A stretch of 64,000 nucleotides of DNA from Symbiodinium natans (taxonomy: Eukaryota > Sar > Dinophyceae > Suessiales > Symbiodiniaceae). Below, piece by piece: positions 46,966 to 56,110 of the stretch. Within the stretch, counting starts at the first letter, position 1. Every line of letters begins with the position of its first letter. The position numbers and the translations under genes were made by a program. The notes under the pieces were generated by a model that did no database searches, was not told the DNA's origin, and saw only the letters and a list, made by a program, of their open reading frames with translations. The stretch lies in the NCBI GenBank assembly GCA_905221605.1, contig CAJNDS010002853.1, forward strand, positions 62,001 through 126,000, written 5' to 3'.

Positions 46966-48287
46966 GAGGAGCGGCGCGCGCACGGCTTCCGCGTCAAGCC
47001 CTCCTACTCTCAGGTCCTGGGCTTCATCGCCGAGGGCGAGCCCCTGCCGATCAACCTCCCGAACCGCAACGCCAGCATCTACACCTCCAGTCACTTCTGG
47101 CTGGACGACTACCCCCGAGCTCGGAGCCCGAGCCAGCGCCGTTGCCGCACACGACCGTGGACCCCGCGGCGGCCTACGAGGACGCCAACGAGGGCTACGA
47201 TGGCGTGCCCTTCCCGAGAAGGGACTTCCTGCGCCCACGGCCCTTCGACCTGGACAGCGAGTCTGATTTTGGGGCTGTGGATCCCGGGCAGGCGCTGAGA
47301 AACGACGGGTTTCAGCCGCCGCCGGCGCCGGGCTTCCTGGGGCGCCTGCAGCAGGCCGAGGCCGCGGCGGGAGCGGCGGCGGGGCTGGCGGGCTCCGCCT
47401 CCGCCATCACGGAGCACGGGCAGGACCTCTACAACGCCGCGCGCAGGGGTCGCAACTGGATCGACCGGAACTTGCGCATCCCGCGCACGCCCGAGGGCCT
47501 CGCGCCCCCGCCCGACGAGGTGGCCCCTCCGCAGATCATCGGGAGGCCCAGCGAGGTGGAGCCGCTCCTGGAGCGGGCGGGGCAGCGAGCCCAGGAGGTG
47601 GAGCGGGCCGCGGCGCGCGACATCGAGCAGTTCATGAGCCAGCAGATGGCTGAAGCAGAGGCAACCGAGGGCTTCGCTTCCGCGGCGGAGGCGGCCGCGG
47701 GGGCAGCGGAGGCGGCCACGGCCGCGGAGGCGGGAGGAGGCACGCTCGCGGCCATCGGCTCCGGGCTGGCCGCCGCCGGAGAGGCTGCGCTGCCCGTAGC
47801 CGCCACGGTGGGAGCGGCGGCGGGAGGCCTGGCAGTGGCGGGCGCGGGCGCAGCTCTCGTGGGCACCGCGTGGGCGCTGCACGGGGGCATGGTGGCGGCA
47901 GAGCACCTGATGGGCTGGGGGGGAGGAGGCGGAGGCTGCCTCCCGCTCCAGCTCCGCGCCCGACATCCAGACCCTCAACGGCATGCAGGAGTTTGGGGCG
48001 GAGCAGCACTTCCAGGTCCGGGAACAACGCCCGAGGCCCCGGTCTACCGCATGGACACCGAGAGCGAGGCCGAGCCGCGGGCGCAGCCGCCCCCGAGGGT
48101 GCAGGCCCGCCCCGCGAGGCCCACGCGCTTCCCCACGGGCCTCAACCCCGCTCCCCTGGCGCAGTCCTCGGGCAGCGAGTCCTCCCGCGCGCCGCGGATG
48201 CAGCGTCAGGCCTCAGACAGGTCCCGCGCGGCACCACCGCCTTCCTTCGAGGCGCTTCGCAGCGCGAGCGAGCCGGAGGCCGCGTGA
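46963..48287 (+). CDS. Ala/Gly-rich hydrophobic virion-type protein (frameshifted)
   Basis: From the ATG at 46,963 the frame reads MEERRAHGFRVKPSYSQVLG to SSHFWLDDYP, then must slip in a C5 run near 47,116 into the frame that holds AAYEDANEGYDGVPFPRRDF. A long Ala/Gly helix follows (AAEAATAAEAGGG, then LPVAATVGAAAGGLAVAGAG and TAWALHGGMVAAEHLMGW), a glycine-zipper-like membrane-active segment. A second and third slip near 47,935 and 48,030 surround IQTLNGMQEFGAEQHFQV before the Arg/Pro-rich tail. The layout recalls amphipathic minor virion proteins placed next to the capsid gene, such as adenovirus pVI/pX-like proteins in Polintons, but no homology is shown. Indels in homopolymers may be assembly errors. 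Confidence 0.5.
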
Positions 48288-48301
48288 AATCTTTCCGGTA
48301 G

Positions 48302-48313
48302 AGTAAAACCATG
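48302..48313 (+). promoter_or_regulatory. TAAA-type start-proximal motif, major capsid protein
   Basis: agtaaaaccATG, with the ATG at 48,311; nearly the same as that of the fibre gene. Confidence 0.55.
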
Positions 48314-49518
48314 GAGCAGGTGACTGCTGCCGTGAACGACGAGCTGGTCCAGAGCCTCGACTACAAGCTCCAGTCGAGCAACGTCAATTACGTGCAGAGC
48401 CGCAAGGATGTGCAGTACTACCCGAGCTCCCTGAGCGTCTTCACGCCGACCACGAGCCGCGTGTGCCGCATACCGCTGACCAGCGGCATGGACTTCGTGG
48501 ACGGGGAGTCTGTCAAGCTCGGCTTCACGGTGCGCAACAACTCCACCACGGCCACGCTGCAGCTCGGCTCGCCGGACCCCAGCTGCCTCATCGACCGCGT
48601 CGAGGTCTTCGCCAACGGCACCCGCATCGAGGACATCTCCTACTACAACCACTGCTCGTATTTGTACAGCCTCCTGAGTGGTGGCTGAACCGGCACATCC
48701 AGGGCTTTTTGGCGGACGGCGGGGGCCACGCCGCCGAGATCGCGGCCTCGGGCTCCCGCACCGTGCTCATGAGCCCGCACCTCATCGGGATCTTCAACTG
48801 CGGCAAGATGCTGCCCCCCGAGCTCAACCTGGTGCTCCAGATCACCTTCGCCGACCCCTCGGACGCGGCCCGCAACGTCAGCGCGAGCCAGGACTACACC
48901 ATCGAGAACGTGAAGCTCTACGCCTCCCAGGTGACCCTCGACTCCGCCCTCCGCGAGAGCTTCCGGAGGATCATGACCAGCGGCCGCAGCCTGATCTTCA
49001 GCTTCCCGACCATGCACACGCAACTCTCTTCCGTCCCCGCCGGGTCCACCAGCTACAACATCACCGTGGCCCGCGCTTTCACGAAGATGCTGGGCGCCTT
49101 CGTGACCTTCAACAAGACCACGGAGGACCACGTGGACAATTTCGAATACGCCGGAGCGAACGCGAACCGGAACCTCAAGGGCCAGCTGCAGCTGGGTGCC
49201 TTGCAATATCCTCGCACGGCCAACGAGAGCATCGCCGAATGGCATCACTTTTTGGAGATTCTGGCGGGAACCTACGACTCCAAGCTGCGCAACATGCGCA
49301 TCCGGGACAACCTCTTCGGGAACTCGCAGTTCATCGCGGCCTTCCCCGTGGAGCGCGTGCCGAAGCACCCGCTCTCGGGCATCTCCACGCGCTCCGGAGA
49401 CCTCTGCCGCTTCAGCTTCTCGAACATGGAGGCGGAGCGCGTGGACCAGTGCTTCGTGCACATGCTGTCCTACCAGCTCGTGACGCTGTCGGGCGCGGGG
49501 GTCAGTTCCCTGGATTAG
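48311..49518 (+). CDS. Probable double-jelly-roll major capsid protein (one frameshift)
   Basis: About 400 residues in two frames. The first (48,311 to about 48,675) starts MEQVTAAVNDELVQSLDYKL and has strand-rich SGMDFVDGESVKLGFTVRN and CLIDRVEVFANGTRIEDI. After a 1-nt slip near 48,675 the second gives EWWLNRHIQGFLADGGG, GIFNCGKMLPPELNLVLQIT, YTIENVKLYASQVTLDSAL and LVTLSGAGVSSLD. Two successive beta-rich halves, a size near 400-500 residues, and the position between the hydrophobic virion protein and the fibre fit the major capsid protein of Polinton-like viruses, which forms the icosahedral shell as pseudo-hexameric trimers. The assignment rests on pattern and context; a structure prediction would decide it. 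Confidence 0.65.
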
Positions 49519-49529
49519 AGTAAAACATG
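49517..49529 (+). promoter_or_regulatory. TAAA-type start-proximal motif, fibre gene
   Basis: agagtaaaacATG, with the ATG at 49,527, 8 bp after the capsid stop. Confidence 0.55.
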
Positions 49530-52429
49530 AGTCTCTTTTCTTCCACGATCACAGGGAACGTGCTCAACGACGGGGAGACCCCCATGGCCACGATCGAGGT
49601 GACCGGCGTCACCGCGGGGCAGCTGGCCACCGTGCTGACCCAGTACACGCCCCTGGAGACGACCACCAGCAACACCGCCTCCATCGGCACCAACTCCGCC
49701 GCCGTGGCCGCGCTGCAGACGCAGGTGGCGGCCATCCCCGCGCCGCCCGATCTGACCCCATACGCTCTGGCGGCCGACCTCGCAGCAGCCGAGGGCCTCA
49801 TCGCCGCCAACCAGTCCTCCATCACCTCCCTCAGCACCAGCCTCACCACGGGCCTGGCGGGGAAGGCGAACCAGTCGGCCCTGGACGCCCTGCAGCTGGA
49901 CGTGGACGGCAAGAGCACGCCCGCCTCCGTGGACCTGAAGCTGGCCAACCATCCCACCAACGCCTCGATGAACAGCGCGATCACCAGCGCCAACAACGCC
50001 ACGCTGGCCACGGTGGCGGCCAACTACGGGCTGAAGAGCACGCAGGATCAGCAAGCCCTCGACATCGCGGCCCGGCAGACGGCCGCGGACGTCTGCCAGG
50101 CCATCGCCACCGCGCTCCTCCCGTACACCGACACCAGCAGGCTGAACAGCGCGGTGGCCCTGCGCACCACGCCCGCGGACGTGGACCAGAAGATCGCGAC
50201 GGCGCTGCTGCCCCTGGTCGCCCAGACGGCGCTGGACGCAGCCCTCGCCCTCCGCGACGGGCGGCTCGACGCCGCGGAGGCGGCCCTGGCGACGCTGCAG
50301 GCAGCGGGCTTCCAGTCGGCTGCCGACGTTGCGGCGGCGCTCGCCACGGCCCTCGCGGCCTACACCGATACCGCGGGGCTCAACGGTCTATTGGCCGTGC
50401 GGGACGCGCGCCTGGACGGGGCACGACGCGGAGATCCTGGCCCTGCAGGGAGCGGGGCCCTTCGCCACCTCGGCCGACCTCTCGGCCTCCGAGGCGAGCC
50501 TCCAATCGGCCATCGACGCGCTCAACTCCGCGCTGGCCGCGCTCACCACGGGCGGCGGCACGAACCTCGCCAACGCCCAGGCGTGGCCCGGGCAGACGAC
50601 CTGGGACCTCCTGGTGGGCACCAACACCATCCGCAACCTGCACTTCAGCGGCGCCCCCCTGAGCGTCTCCCTCGAGAACGACAACTTCACGCTGTCCCTG
50701 GCCTGCGACGCCTACACGCAGGCGGAGGTCACCGCCCTCCTGGCGCCCCTGGCCAGCGAGTCCTGGGTGCTGGCCACCCTGGGCGGCTACTACACGAGCG
50801 CCGAGACCAACGGGGCCATCACGGCCGCCCTGGCCGCCTACTACGACTCGGCCCAGACGGACGCCGCCATCGCGGCGGCGCTCGTGCCCTACTCAACCAC
50901 CGTGCAGATGGACGCCGCCGTCGCGGCCGCGCTGGTGCCCTACAGCACCACGGCGCAGATGGACGCCGCCATCGCGGCCGCCGTGGGGGCCATCGACCTC
51001 TCCGCCTACAGCACCATCGCCGCCCGGGACGCCGCCATCGCCGCCGCGCTGGTGCCGTACAGCACCACCGTGCAGATGGACGCCGCCATCGCCGCGGCCG
51101 TGGGGGCCATCGACCTCTCGGCGTACAGCACCGTGGCTGCCCGGGACGCCGCCATCGCGGCCGCCCTGGTGCCCTACAGCACCACCGTGCAGATGGACGC
51201 CGCCATCGCGACGGCCCTGGGCGACTACGTGCCCTGGATGGGGCTCCAGGCCCCCATCGTCAACGAGATCAACATCGCCCTGACGGACTACTGGGACCAG
51301 ACGGAGACTCCCGCTACTTTCCCACGAACGGGAACGTGGAGGAAGGGGGCATCTACACCATGGTGCTGGAGCAGTTCACGCCGCGCATGATCCGGGCCCT
51401 CCTCCCGCCGGCGCCCCTGAGCGCCACGCCCATCCTGGGCAACGGGGCGACGCTGCGCCTCAACGCGGACTGCTACTCCAAGGCGGAGAGCGACTCCCGC
51501 TACGCCACGCCGGCCGACCTGGACGTCATCAGCTGCACCAGCCTCACCGCCAGCAGCTTCGTGAACACGCTCAACTTCGCCGCCACGGGCAACGTCTCGG
51601 GCGTGGACGCGCTCTTCACGGTGGACGTGCAGACGCCGCTGCTGCGGGCCGTGAGCGGGGACGGCTACCTGCGCTTCGGGGGCGGGCTGGTGGGCCTCCA
51701 GTTCCTGGACAGCGGCGCGGCCGTCGTCGACGAGATGACCTCCTCCCAGATCGCTCTGGAGCAGGACGTGAACGTGGCCCAGAGCAGGACGCTCGCCTGC
51801 GCCAGCATCGCGACCACGGGCGGCGTGGCCAACCTGGCCATCCAGGGCGGCACGCAGGGCATCGTCTGCACCTCCAAGGGCCTCAACGTCACGGAGAACT
51901 TCCCGCTCTCCGCCAACCCGACGGACGGCAACGTGGCGGTCCGCGTGGAGAACACGGCCCCCACGGGCTTCGCGATGCTGGAGATGAGCGCCAACGGGGG
52001 CGCGAGACGCCGTCCACGGGCGGCTGCACGCTCTACGCGCCCAACCAGGAGATCTGGCTGCAGAACCGCACGAGCGGCTCCGCGCCCCTGGTGGTGGAGA
52101 CGGACTCGGACGTCACGGTCAACTACGGCTTCAACAACCTCAGCGACGAAAAGGTGAAGACGAACATCGCGGACGCGGACCTGGAGGCGCTGCAGGCCAT
52201 CTTCGACGGCGCCCACCCGAAGACCTACGACCGCACAGACATCGAGCACTACGGCCGCCTGGGCTTCCTGGCCCAGGACTTCCTCGGGGCGGGGGTGACG
52301 GGGAAGACCTACAGGGACGGGGAGGAGCTGCTGACGCTCGACTACAGCAGGCTCACGGCCGTGCTCTGGGGCGTCGTGAAGAAGCTCCAGGCCCGCGTGG
52401 CGGCGCTGGAGAAGAAGCCCAAGAAGTAA
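49527..52429 (+). CDS. Virion fibre with coiled-coil repeats and C-terminal peptidase-S74 chaperone domain (frameshifted)
   Basis: Roughly 965 residues over several frames. The N-terminal 600 residues are Ala/Thr/Asp-rich heptad-like repeats, including several copies of [16 protein letters not shown] and [17 protein letters not shown], expected to form a trimeric shaft. A beta-rich head follows ([19 protein letters not shown]). The C-terminal 110 residues are an S74 intramolecular chaperone: [52 protein letters not shown] and ARVAALEKK. In phage tail spikes this domain trimerises the fibre and then cuts itself off using Ser and Lys. Frame slips near 50,420, 51,310 and 52,005 break the gene. 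It is probably the host-attachment fibre of the virion. Confidence 0.75.
50860..51230 (+). repeat. Tandem coding repeats in the fibre shaft
   Basis: Repeats of about 60-120 bp encoding VPYST..QMDAA and [14 protein letters not shown] modules, four to five copies at high DNA identity. Confidence 0.75.
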
Positions 52430-52436
52430 GAAAATG
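52425..52436 (+). promoter_or_regulatory. TAA-rich start-proximal motif, integrase
   Basis: agtaagaaaATG, with the ATG at 52,434; it overlaps the fibre stop codon. Confidence 0.4.
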
Positions 52437-53591
52437 GCGGAGGAGGCGGCGCTCCAGTTCTTCCGGGGCCTCGCGGAGGAGTACAACGCGCGGGACCCAA
52501 GGAAGCTCCACCAGCTGGCCCGCAGGGATCACCCCGAGCGCAGGGACCTGACGGCGGCGCGGGCCCGCCAGGCCCTGCGGGGGGACGTGGCGCGGCAGGT
52601 GCTAGCGCCCAAGCCGCGGAGCCTGGGCAAGAGCGCGGCGGAGGGCCCCAACGACCGGCTGCAGGCGGACCTGGTGGACTTCTCCCAGAACACCCGGGGG
52701 AGGAACAAGTACGGGCTGGCGGTGACCGACGTCTTCCCGCGGGAGGTGGCCACGAAGGCCCTGCCCGACAAGCAGGCGGAGACGGTGACCCAAGCCGCCG
52801 CCGAGATCATCCCGAAGCTGGTGGAGGAGGAGGGCAACTACGTGGTCACGACGGATTTGGGAAACGAATTCCAGGGCCTGGAGGAGGCGCTCCCGGAGCC
52901 CGCGGTGCACCGGCACAAGCGGCCGGAGGACCGGAACGCGCTGGCCGTGGTGGACAGGGCCATCCAGACGCTGAAGCGGGACCTGGCCGGGAAGGTGGCC
53001 CGGGACGGGGGCGGCTGGGCGGAGCACGTGGAGGGGGCCGCGGAGGCCTACAACAAGCGCCCGCACGAGGCGGTGCACGCGGCGCCCGAGGATGTGGAGA
53101 AGCAGCCGGCCACCACGTTCCGCGTCTACCAGGACAACGCGAGGAAGTTCCAGCACAACCGGGAGCTCACGGAGGGCCGGCAGCGGCGCCTCCAGGAGGC
53201 GGGGGCCTTCCGCGCCCCCACCAACGCCCAGAGGAGCTTCCAGCCCCAGTACGGGCCCGTGAAGCAGCTGGCAAGCTACGACTCGATGACCGTGCGGGCC
53301 ACAGACGGCACGGAGGGCCTGCTGAAGCACGTGCAGCCCGTGCCCAAGGCCAGCGGGGAGCCTGTGCAGAGGCTCACGCAGCCGGGCGTGCCGCTGGCCG
53401 CCAGGCAGCTGCGGGACTTCAACGCCGCCCCTGGCCCTGCCCCTGGCCCTGCGGCGGCTGCCCCTGGCCTTGCCCCTGGCCCTGCGGCGGCTCCCAAGGC
53501 CGCCGCGGCGAGGAGGCTGCCCCTGGCCGTGCGGCAGCTGCGCGACTTCAACGCCCCGCCGCCCGCCAGGGCGCCGCGGGAGCTGAACTAG
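52434..53591 (+). CDS. Retroviral-type (rve/DDE) integrase of the provirus
   Basis: 385 residues, uninterrupted. The catalytic core shows Asp in RLQADLVDFS (about residue 79), Asp in YVVTTDLGNEFQ (141), and NALAVVDRAIQTLKRDL (174), where the usual Glu is Asp, 33 residues after the second Asp as expected for a DDx35E core. GGWAEHVEGAAEAYNKRPHE matches the conserved W and YN..PH block. A chromodomain-like or SH3-like tail is not evident; instead the C-terminus has two RQLRDFNAPP-type repeats in Pro/Ala-rich sequence. The protein would insert the linear viral DNA by its terminal repeats. Asp in place of Glu may be a lineage trait or affect activity. Confidence 0.85.
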   Translation: MAEEAALQFFRGLAEEYNARDPRKLHQLARRDHPERRDLTAARARQALRGDVARQVLAPKPRSLGKSAAEGPNDRLQADLVDFSQNTRGRNKYGLAVTDVFPREVATKALPDKQAETVTQAAAEIIPKLVEEEGNYVVTTDLGNEFQGLEEALPEPAVHRHKRPEDRNALAVVDRAIQTLKRDLAGKVARDGGGWAEHVEGAAEAYNKRPHEAVHAAPEDVEKQPATTFRVYQDNARKFQHNRELTEGRQRRLQEAGAFRAPTNAQRSFQPQYGPVKQLASYDSMTVRATDGTEGLLKHVQPVPKASGEPVQRLTQPGVPLAARQLRDFNAAPGPAPGPAAAAPGLAPGPAAAPKAAAARRLPLAVRQLRDFNAPPPARAPRELN

Positions 53592-53649
53592 GGATCACTT
53601 GGGATCCAAGCAAAAACTGCGCGGCCACACGGGAGTGCTTCGGGGGCGC

Positions 53650-54424
53650 GTGGGATCCGAGCAAAAACTGCACAGCAAAACGGCTTCCTTACAGGTCAAG
53701 GAGGTGCTGCCGCACACGGCCACGTGCTTCGAGAGGGGGGCGCGTGGGATCCGAGCAAAAACTGCAGAGCAAATCGGCTTCCTTACAGGTTAAGGAGGTG
53801 CTGCCGCACACGGCCACGCGCTTCGAGAGGGGGGCGCGTGGGATCCGAGCAAAAACTGCAGAGCAAATCGGCTTCCTTACAGGTTAAGGAGGTGCTGCCG
53901 CACACGGCCACGCGCTTCGAGAGGGGGGCGCGTGGGATCCGAGCAAAAACTGCAGAGCAAATCGGCTTCCTTACAGGTCAAGGAGGTGCTGCCGCACACG
54001 GCCACGTGCTTCGAGAGGGGGGGCGCGTGGGATCCGAGCAAAAACTGCAGAGCAAATCGGCTTCCTTACAGGTTAAGGAGGTGCTGCCGCACACGGCCAC
54101 GCGCTTCGAGAGGGGGGCGCGTGGGATCCGAGCAAAAACTGCAGAGCAAATCGGCTTCCTTACAGGTTAAGGAGGTGCTGCCGCACACGGCCACGCGCTT
54201 CGAGAGGGGGGCGCGTGGGATCCGAGCAAAAACTGCAGAGCAAATCGGCTTCCTTACAGGTTAAGGAGGTGCTGCCGCACACGGCCACGCGCTTCGAGAG
54301 GGGGGCGCGTGGGATCCGAGCAAAAACTGCAGAGCAAATCGGCTTCCTTACAGGTTAAGGAGGTGCTGCCGCACACGGCCACGCGCTTCGAGAGGGGGGC
54401 GCGTGGGATCCGAGCAAAAACTGC
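53650..54424 (+). repeat. 94-bp tandem repeat array
   Basis: Nine starts of gtgggatccgagcaaaaact at 53,650, 53,744, 53,838, 53,932, 54,027, 54,121, 54,215, 54,309 and 54,403, i.e. a 94-bp period (one 95), with a diverged start near 53,600. Internal order: aaatcggcttccttacagg, then aaggaggtgctgccgcaca. Since 94 is not a multiple of three, successive units read in different frames, so it is probably not coding. The last unit is cut after aaaaactg, where the next gene begins. Confidence 0.95.
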
Positions 54425-54430
54425 AAGCCG

Positions 54431-55606
54431 GTGGAGGAGCCCGCGGTGGTGGAGCCCGCACCGATGGACGTCGAGCCCACGGCGGTGGAGACCGTGGAGC
54501 CCGTGCAGGCGGCGGAGGAGCCCGCGAAGCCGGCAGCACAGCCTTCGGAGCCGTTGGTGGTGGAGCCCGAAGCCGTGGAAGAGTTCGGGGAGAAGCCGGC
54601 GGAGCCGTTGGTGGTGGAGCCCGAAGCCGTGGAGGAGCCCGGGGAGAAGCCGGCGGAGCCGGCAAAGCCGTTGGTGGCGGAGGAGCCCGCGAAGCCGGCA
54701 AAGCCGGTGGAGACCCAGGAGGTCTCGCAGCAGGAGGTGGAGGCGATCCGCAATGAGATCGCAAAGCAACAGGCGGAGCGGGCGGCGCAGGAAGAGCACG
54801 CGGAGGCGGAGCGGAAGCGCGAGCTGCAGGAGCGGCTTTACCTGGAGCAGGCCCAGGGACTGCGGCGCATCCAAGGCTTCCTGGCCAGGCCCTTGAACAA
54901 CGACTGGATCGAGTTGGCGCTCGAGAACTACGAGGACGCCAAGTTCCGCGTGGAGGGCGGCTTCACCTTCGGCACGGTCGCCAAGTGCCGACTGATCACG
55001 GACGACGACGTCCGCGAGGTGAAGGCGCTGCCGGAGGTCAGGCCCGAGACCACGAAGGTGCACCTGCAGCTCGTAAACTCGGGGCCGACGGTGTACAGCT
55101 GGGCCCCCACGGCGCTGCCGAGCAGGCCAGCTCGCAGGATGCCCGAGGCCGCGAAGCCGGTGGTAGTGGAGGAGCTTCCGGCGGAGCCTGCAGTGGAGCC
55201 CGCTGTGGCAGAGCCTACGGCGGAGGAGCCAGTGGAGGAGCCGGCGGAGGAGCCTGCGGCGGAGCCTGCGACGGAGGAGTCTGCGACGGCATCCACGGCG
55301 GCCTCCACAGCGGAGGAGGAGGAGGGCGAGGTGGTGGCGGGCCTGCAGGTGCGTCGCGTGACGCACAAGAACGTGCAGTGGCTGGAGCTGGCGGCCAGGA
55401 CGCTGGAGCAGTACAGGGCAGACCTGGAGATCCTCACGGCCAGGACGGCCGACGGAACCGTGGAGGCCTGCCGGCTGCGCTGGGGCACGAACACGTGGGC
55501 CAACGAGCTCTACGCCATCAACTCCAGCACCGGCAAGCTCGTAGCGCCCAAATCCAAGAAATCCGTCGAGGCGGACCAGGCCAGGGTGCAGTTCCGCCTG
55601 AAGTGA
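54431..55606 (+). CDS. Acidic Pro/Glu/Ala-rich protein with a duplicated about 80-aa domain
   Basis: 391 residues from a GTG-opened frame; the first ATG is 54,464 (MDVEPTAVETVEPVQ). Pro-Glu-Ala repeats (PLVVEPEAVEE occurs twice) fill the N-terminal third and a linker near residue 230-300. Between them are two related globular segments: DWIELALENYEDAKFRVEGG with FGTVAKCRL, and QWLELAARTLEQYRADLEI with DGTVEACRLRW. The family was not recognised. The frame continues upstream into the last 94-bp repeat, so the array may have expanded at the 5' end of this gene, removing its original start. It may be a virion or assembly protein, by context only. Confidence 0.55.
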   Translation: MEEPAVVEPAPMDVEPTAVETVEPVQAAEEPAKPAAQPSEPLVVEPEAVEEFGEKPAEPLVVEPEAVEEPGEKPAEPAKPLVAEEPAKPAKPVETQEVSQQEVEAIRNEIAKQQAERAAQEEHAEAERKRELQERLYLEQAQGLRRIQGFLARPLNNDWIELALENYEDAKFRVEGGFTFGTVAKCRLITDDDVREVKALPEVRPETTKVHLQLVNSGPTVYSWAPTALPSRPARRMPEAAKPVVVEELPAEPAVEPAVAEPTAEEPVEEPAEEPAAEPATEESATASTAASTAEEEEGEVVAGLQVRRVTHKNVQWLELAARTLEQYRADLEILTARTADGTVEACRLRWGTNTWANELYAINSSTGKLVAPKSKKSVEADQARVQFRLK

Positions 55607-55768
55607 GGCGGCATTTCACGAGGGGGTAGGCACTCGGGACAGCAGCATCGCCCTCGGAAAAAAAAGCCGGCAGACCCGCTTTTTTTTATGGAACCAGGCA
55701 CGGTAGGGGGACATGAACGCAAACGCCGTGCAGCCATTCAGCCCTTCCCAGCAACGCCCTAGGGCGCC

Positions 55769-56110
55769 ATGGACAGCTCGGACAGCAGCTGGGAGGAGGA
55801 CGAGCGGCTCCCGAAGCCGCCGCCGCGGGTGGACCGGCGGAACCGCGTCTTCGCGCGGCTGAAGCAGGACGTGAAGGAGGCCCGGGCCCTGCGGGCCTGC
55901 GGCGCCAGCTTCCTGGACCCGCACCTGCTGGCCTGGCGGGCGCGGGAGGCGGAGGAGCGCCTGGAGGCAAAGGACCGGCGCCTCCAGCAGCAGCGCGATG
56001 CGGCCCAGCAGCTCTTGCAGCCCAGGCACCACCAGGTGCAGGGTCACCGTGCCGCTTCCTGCTCCCGCCTCCTGCGGGCTTCCTCCTCCCTGCCCCACTG
56101 GGCCGCGGCT
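55769..56110 (+). CDS. Small acidic/charged helical protein
   Basis: From the ATG at 55,769 the first 90-100 residues look natural: MDSSDSSWEEDERLPKPPPR, FARLKQDVKEARALRACG, LLAWRAREAEERLEAKDRR. They would form a charged helix or coiled coil. Beyond about 56,060 this frame turns into Ser/Leu/Pro-rich sequence that is antisense to the opposite-strand gene at 56,000-56,643, so the true end is uncertain. No family recognised. Confidence 0.4.

Noticed and set aside
46276..47298. 340-codon plus-strand frame overlapping the 267-aa gene
   Set aside because: Its first two thirds are a shadow of the 267-aa gene (Arg/Gly/Ala-rich); only the end, from the ATG at 46,963, is real coding sequence and is assigned to the hydrophobic protein.
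53650..54424. CRISPR-like array
   Set aside because: Units are 94-bp head-to-tail repeats without unique spacers, no cas genes are present and the context is eukaryotic and viral.
54254..55366. Leu/Arg/His-rich minus-strand frame over the acidic protein
   Set aside because: It is a shadow of the Glu/Pro/Ala coding sequence and runs into the tandem array.
55655..55690. Hairpin-like A8/T8 pair as a transcription terminator
   Set aside because: The arms are plain homopolymers around a GC spacer; without a known terminator type in this group, it was left as an AT-rich gap.
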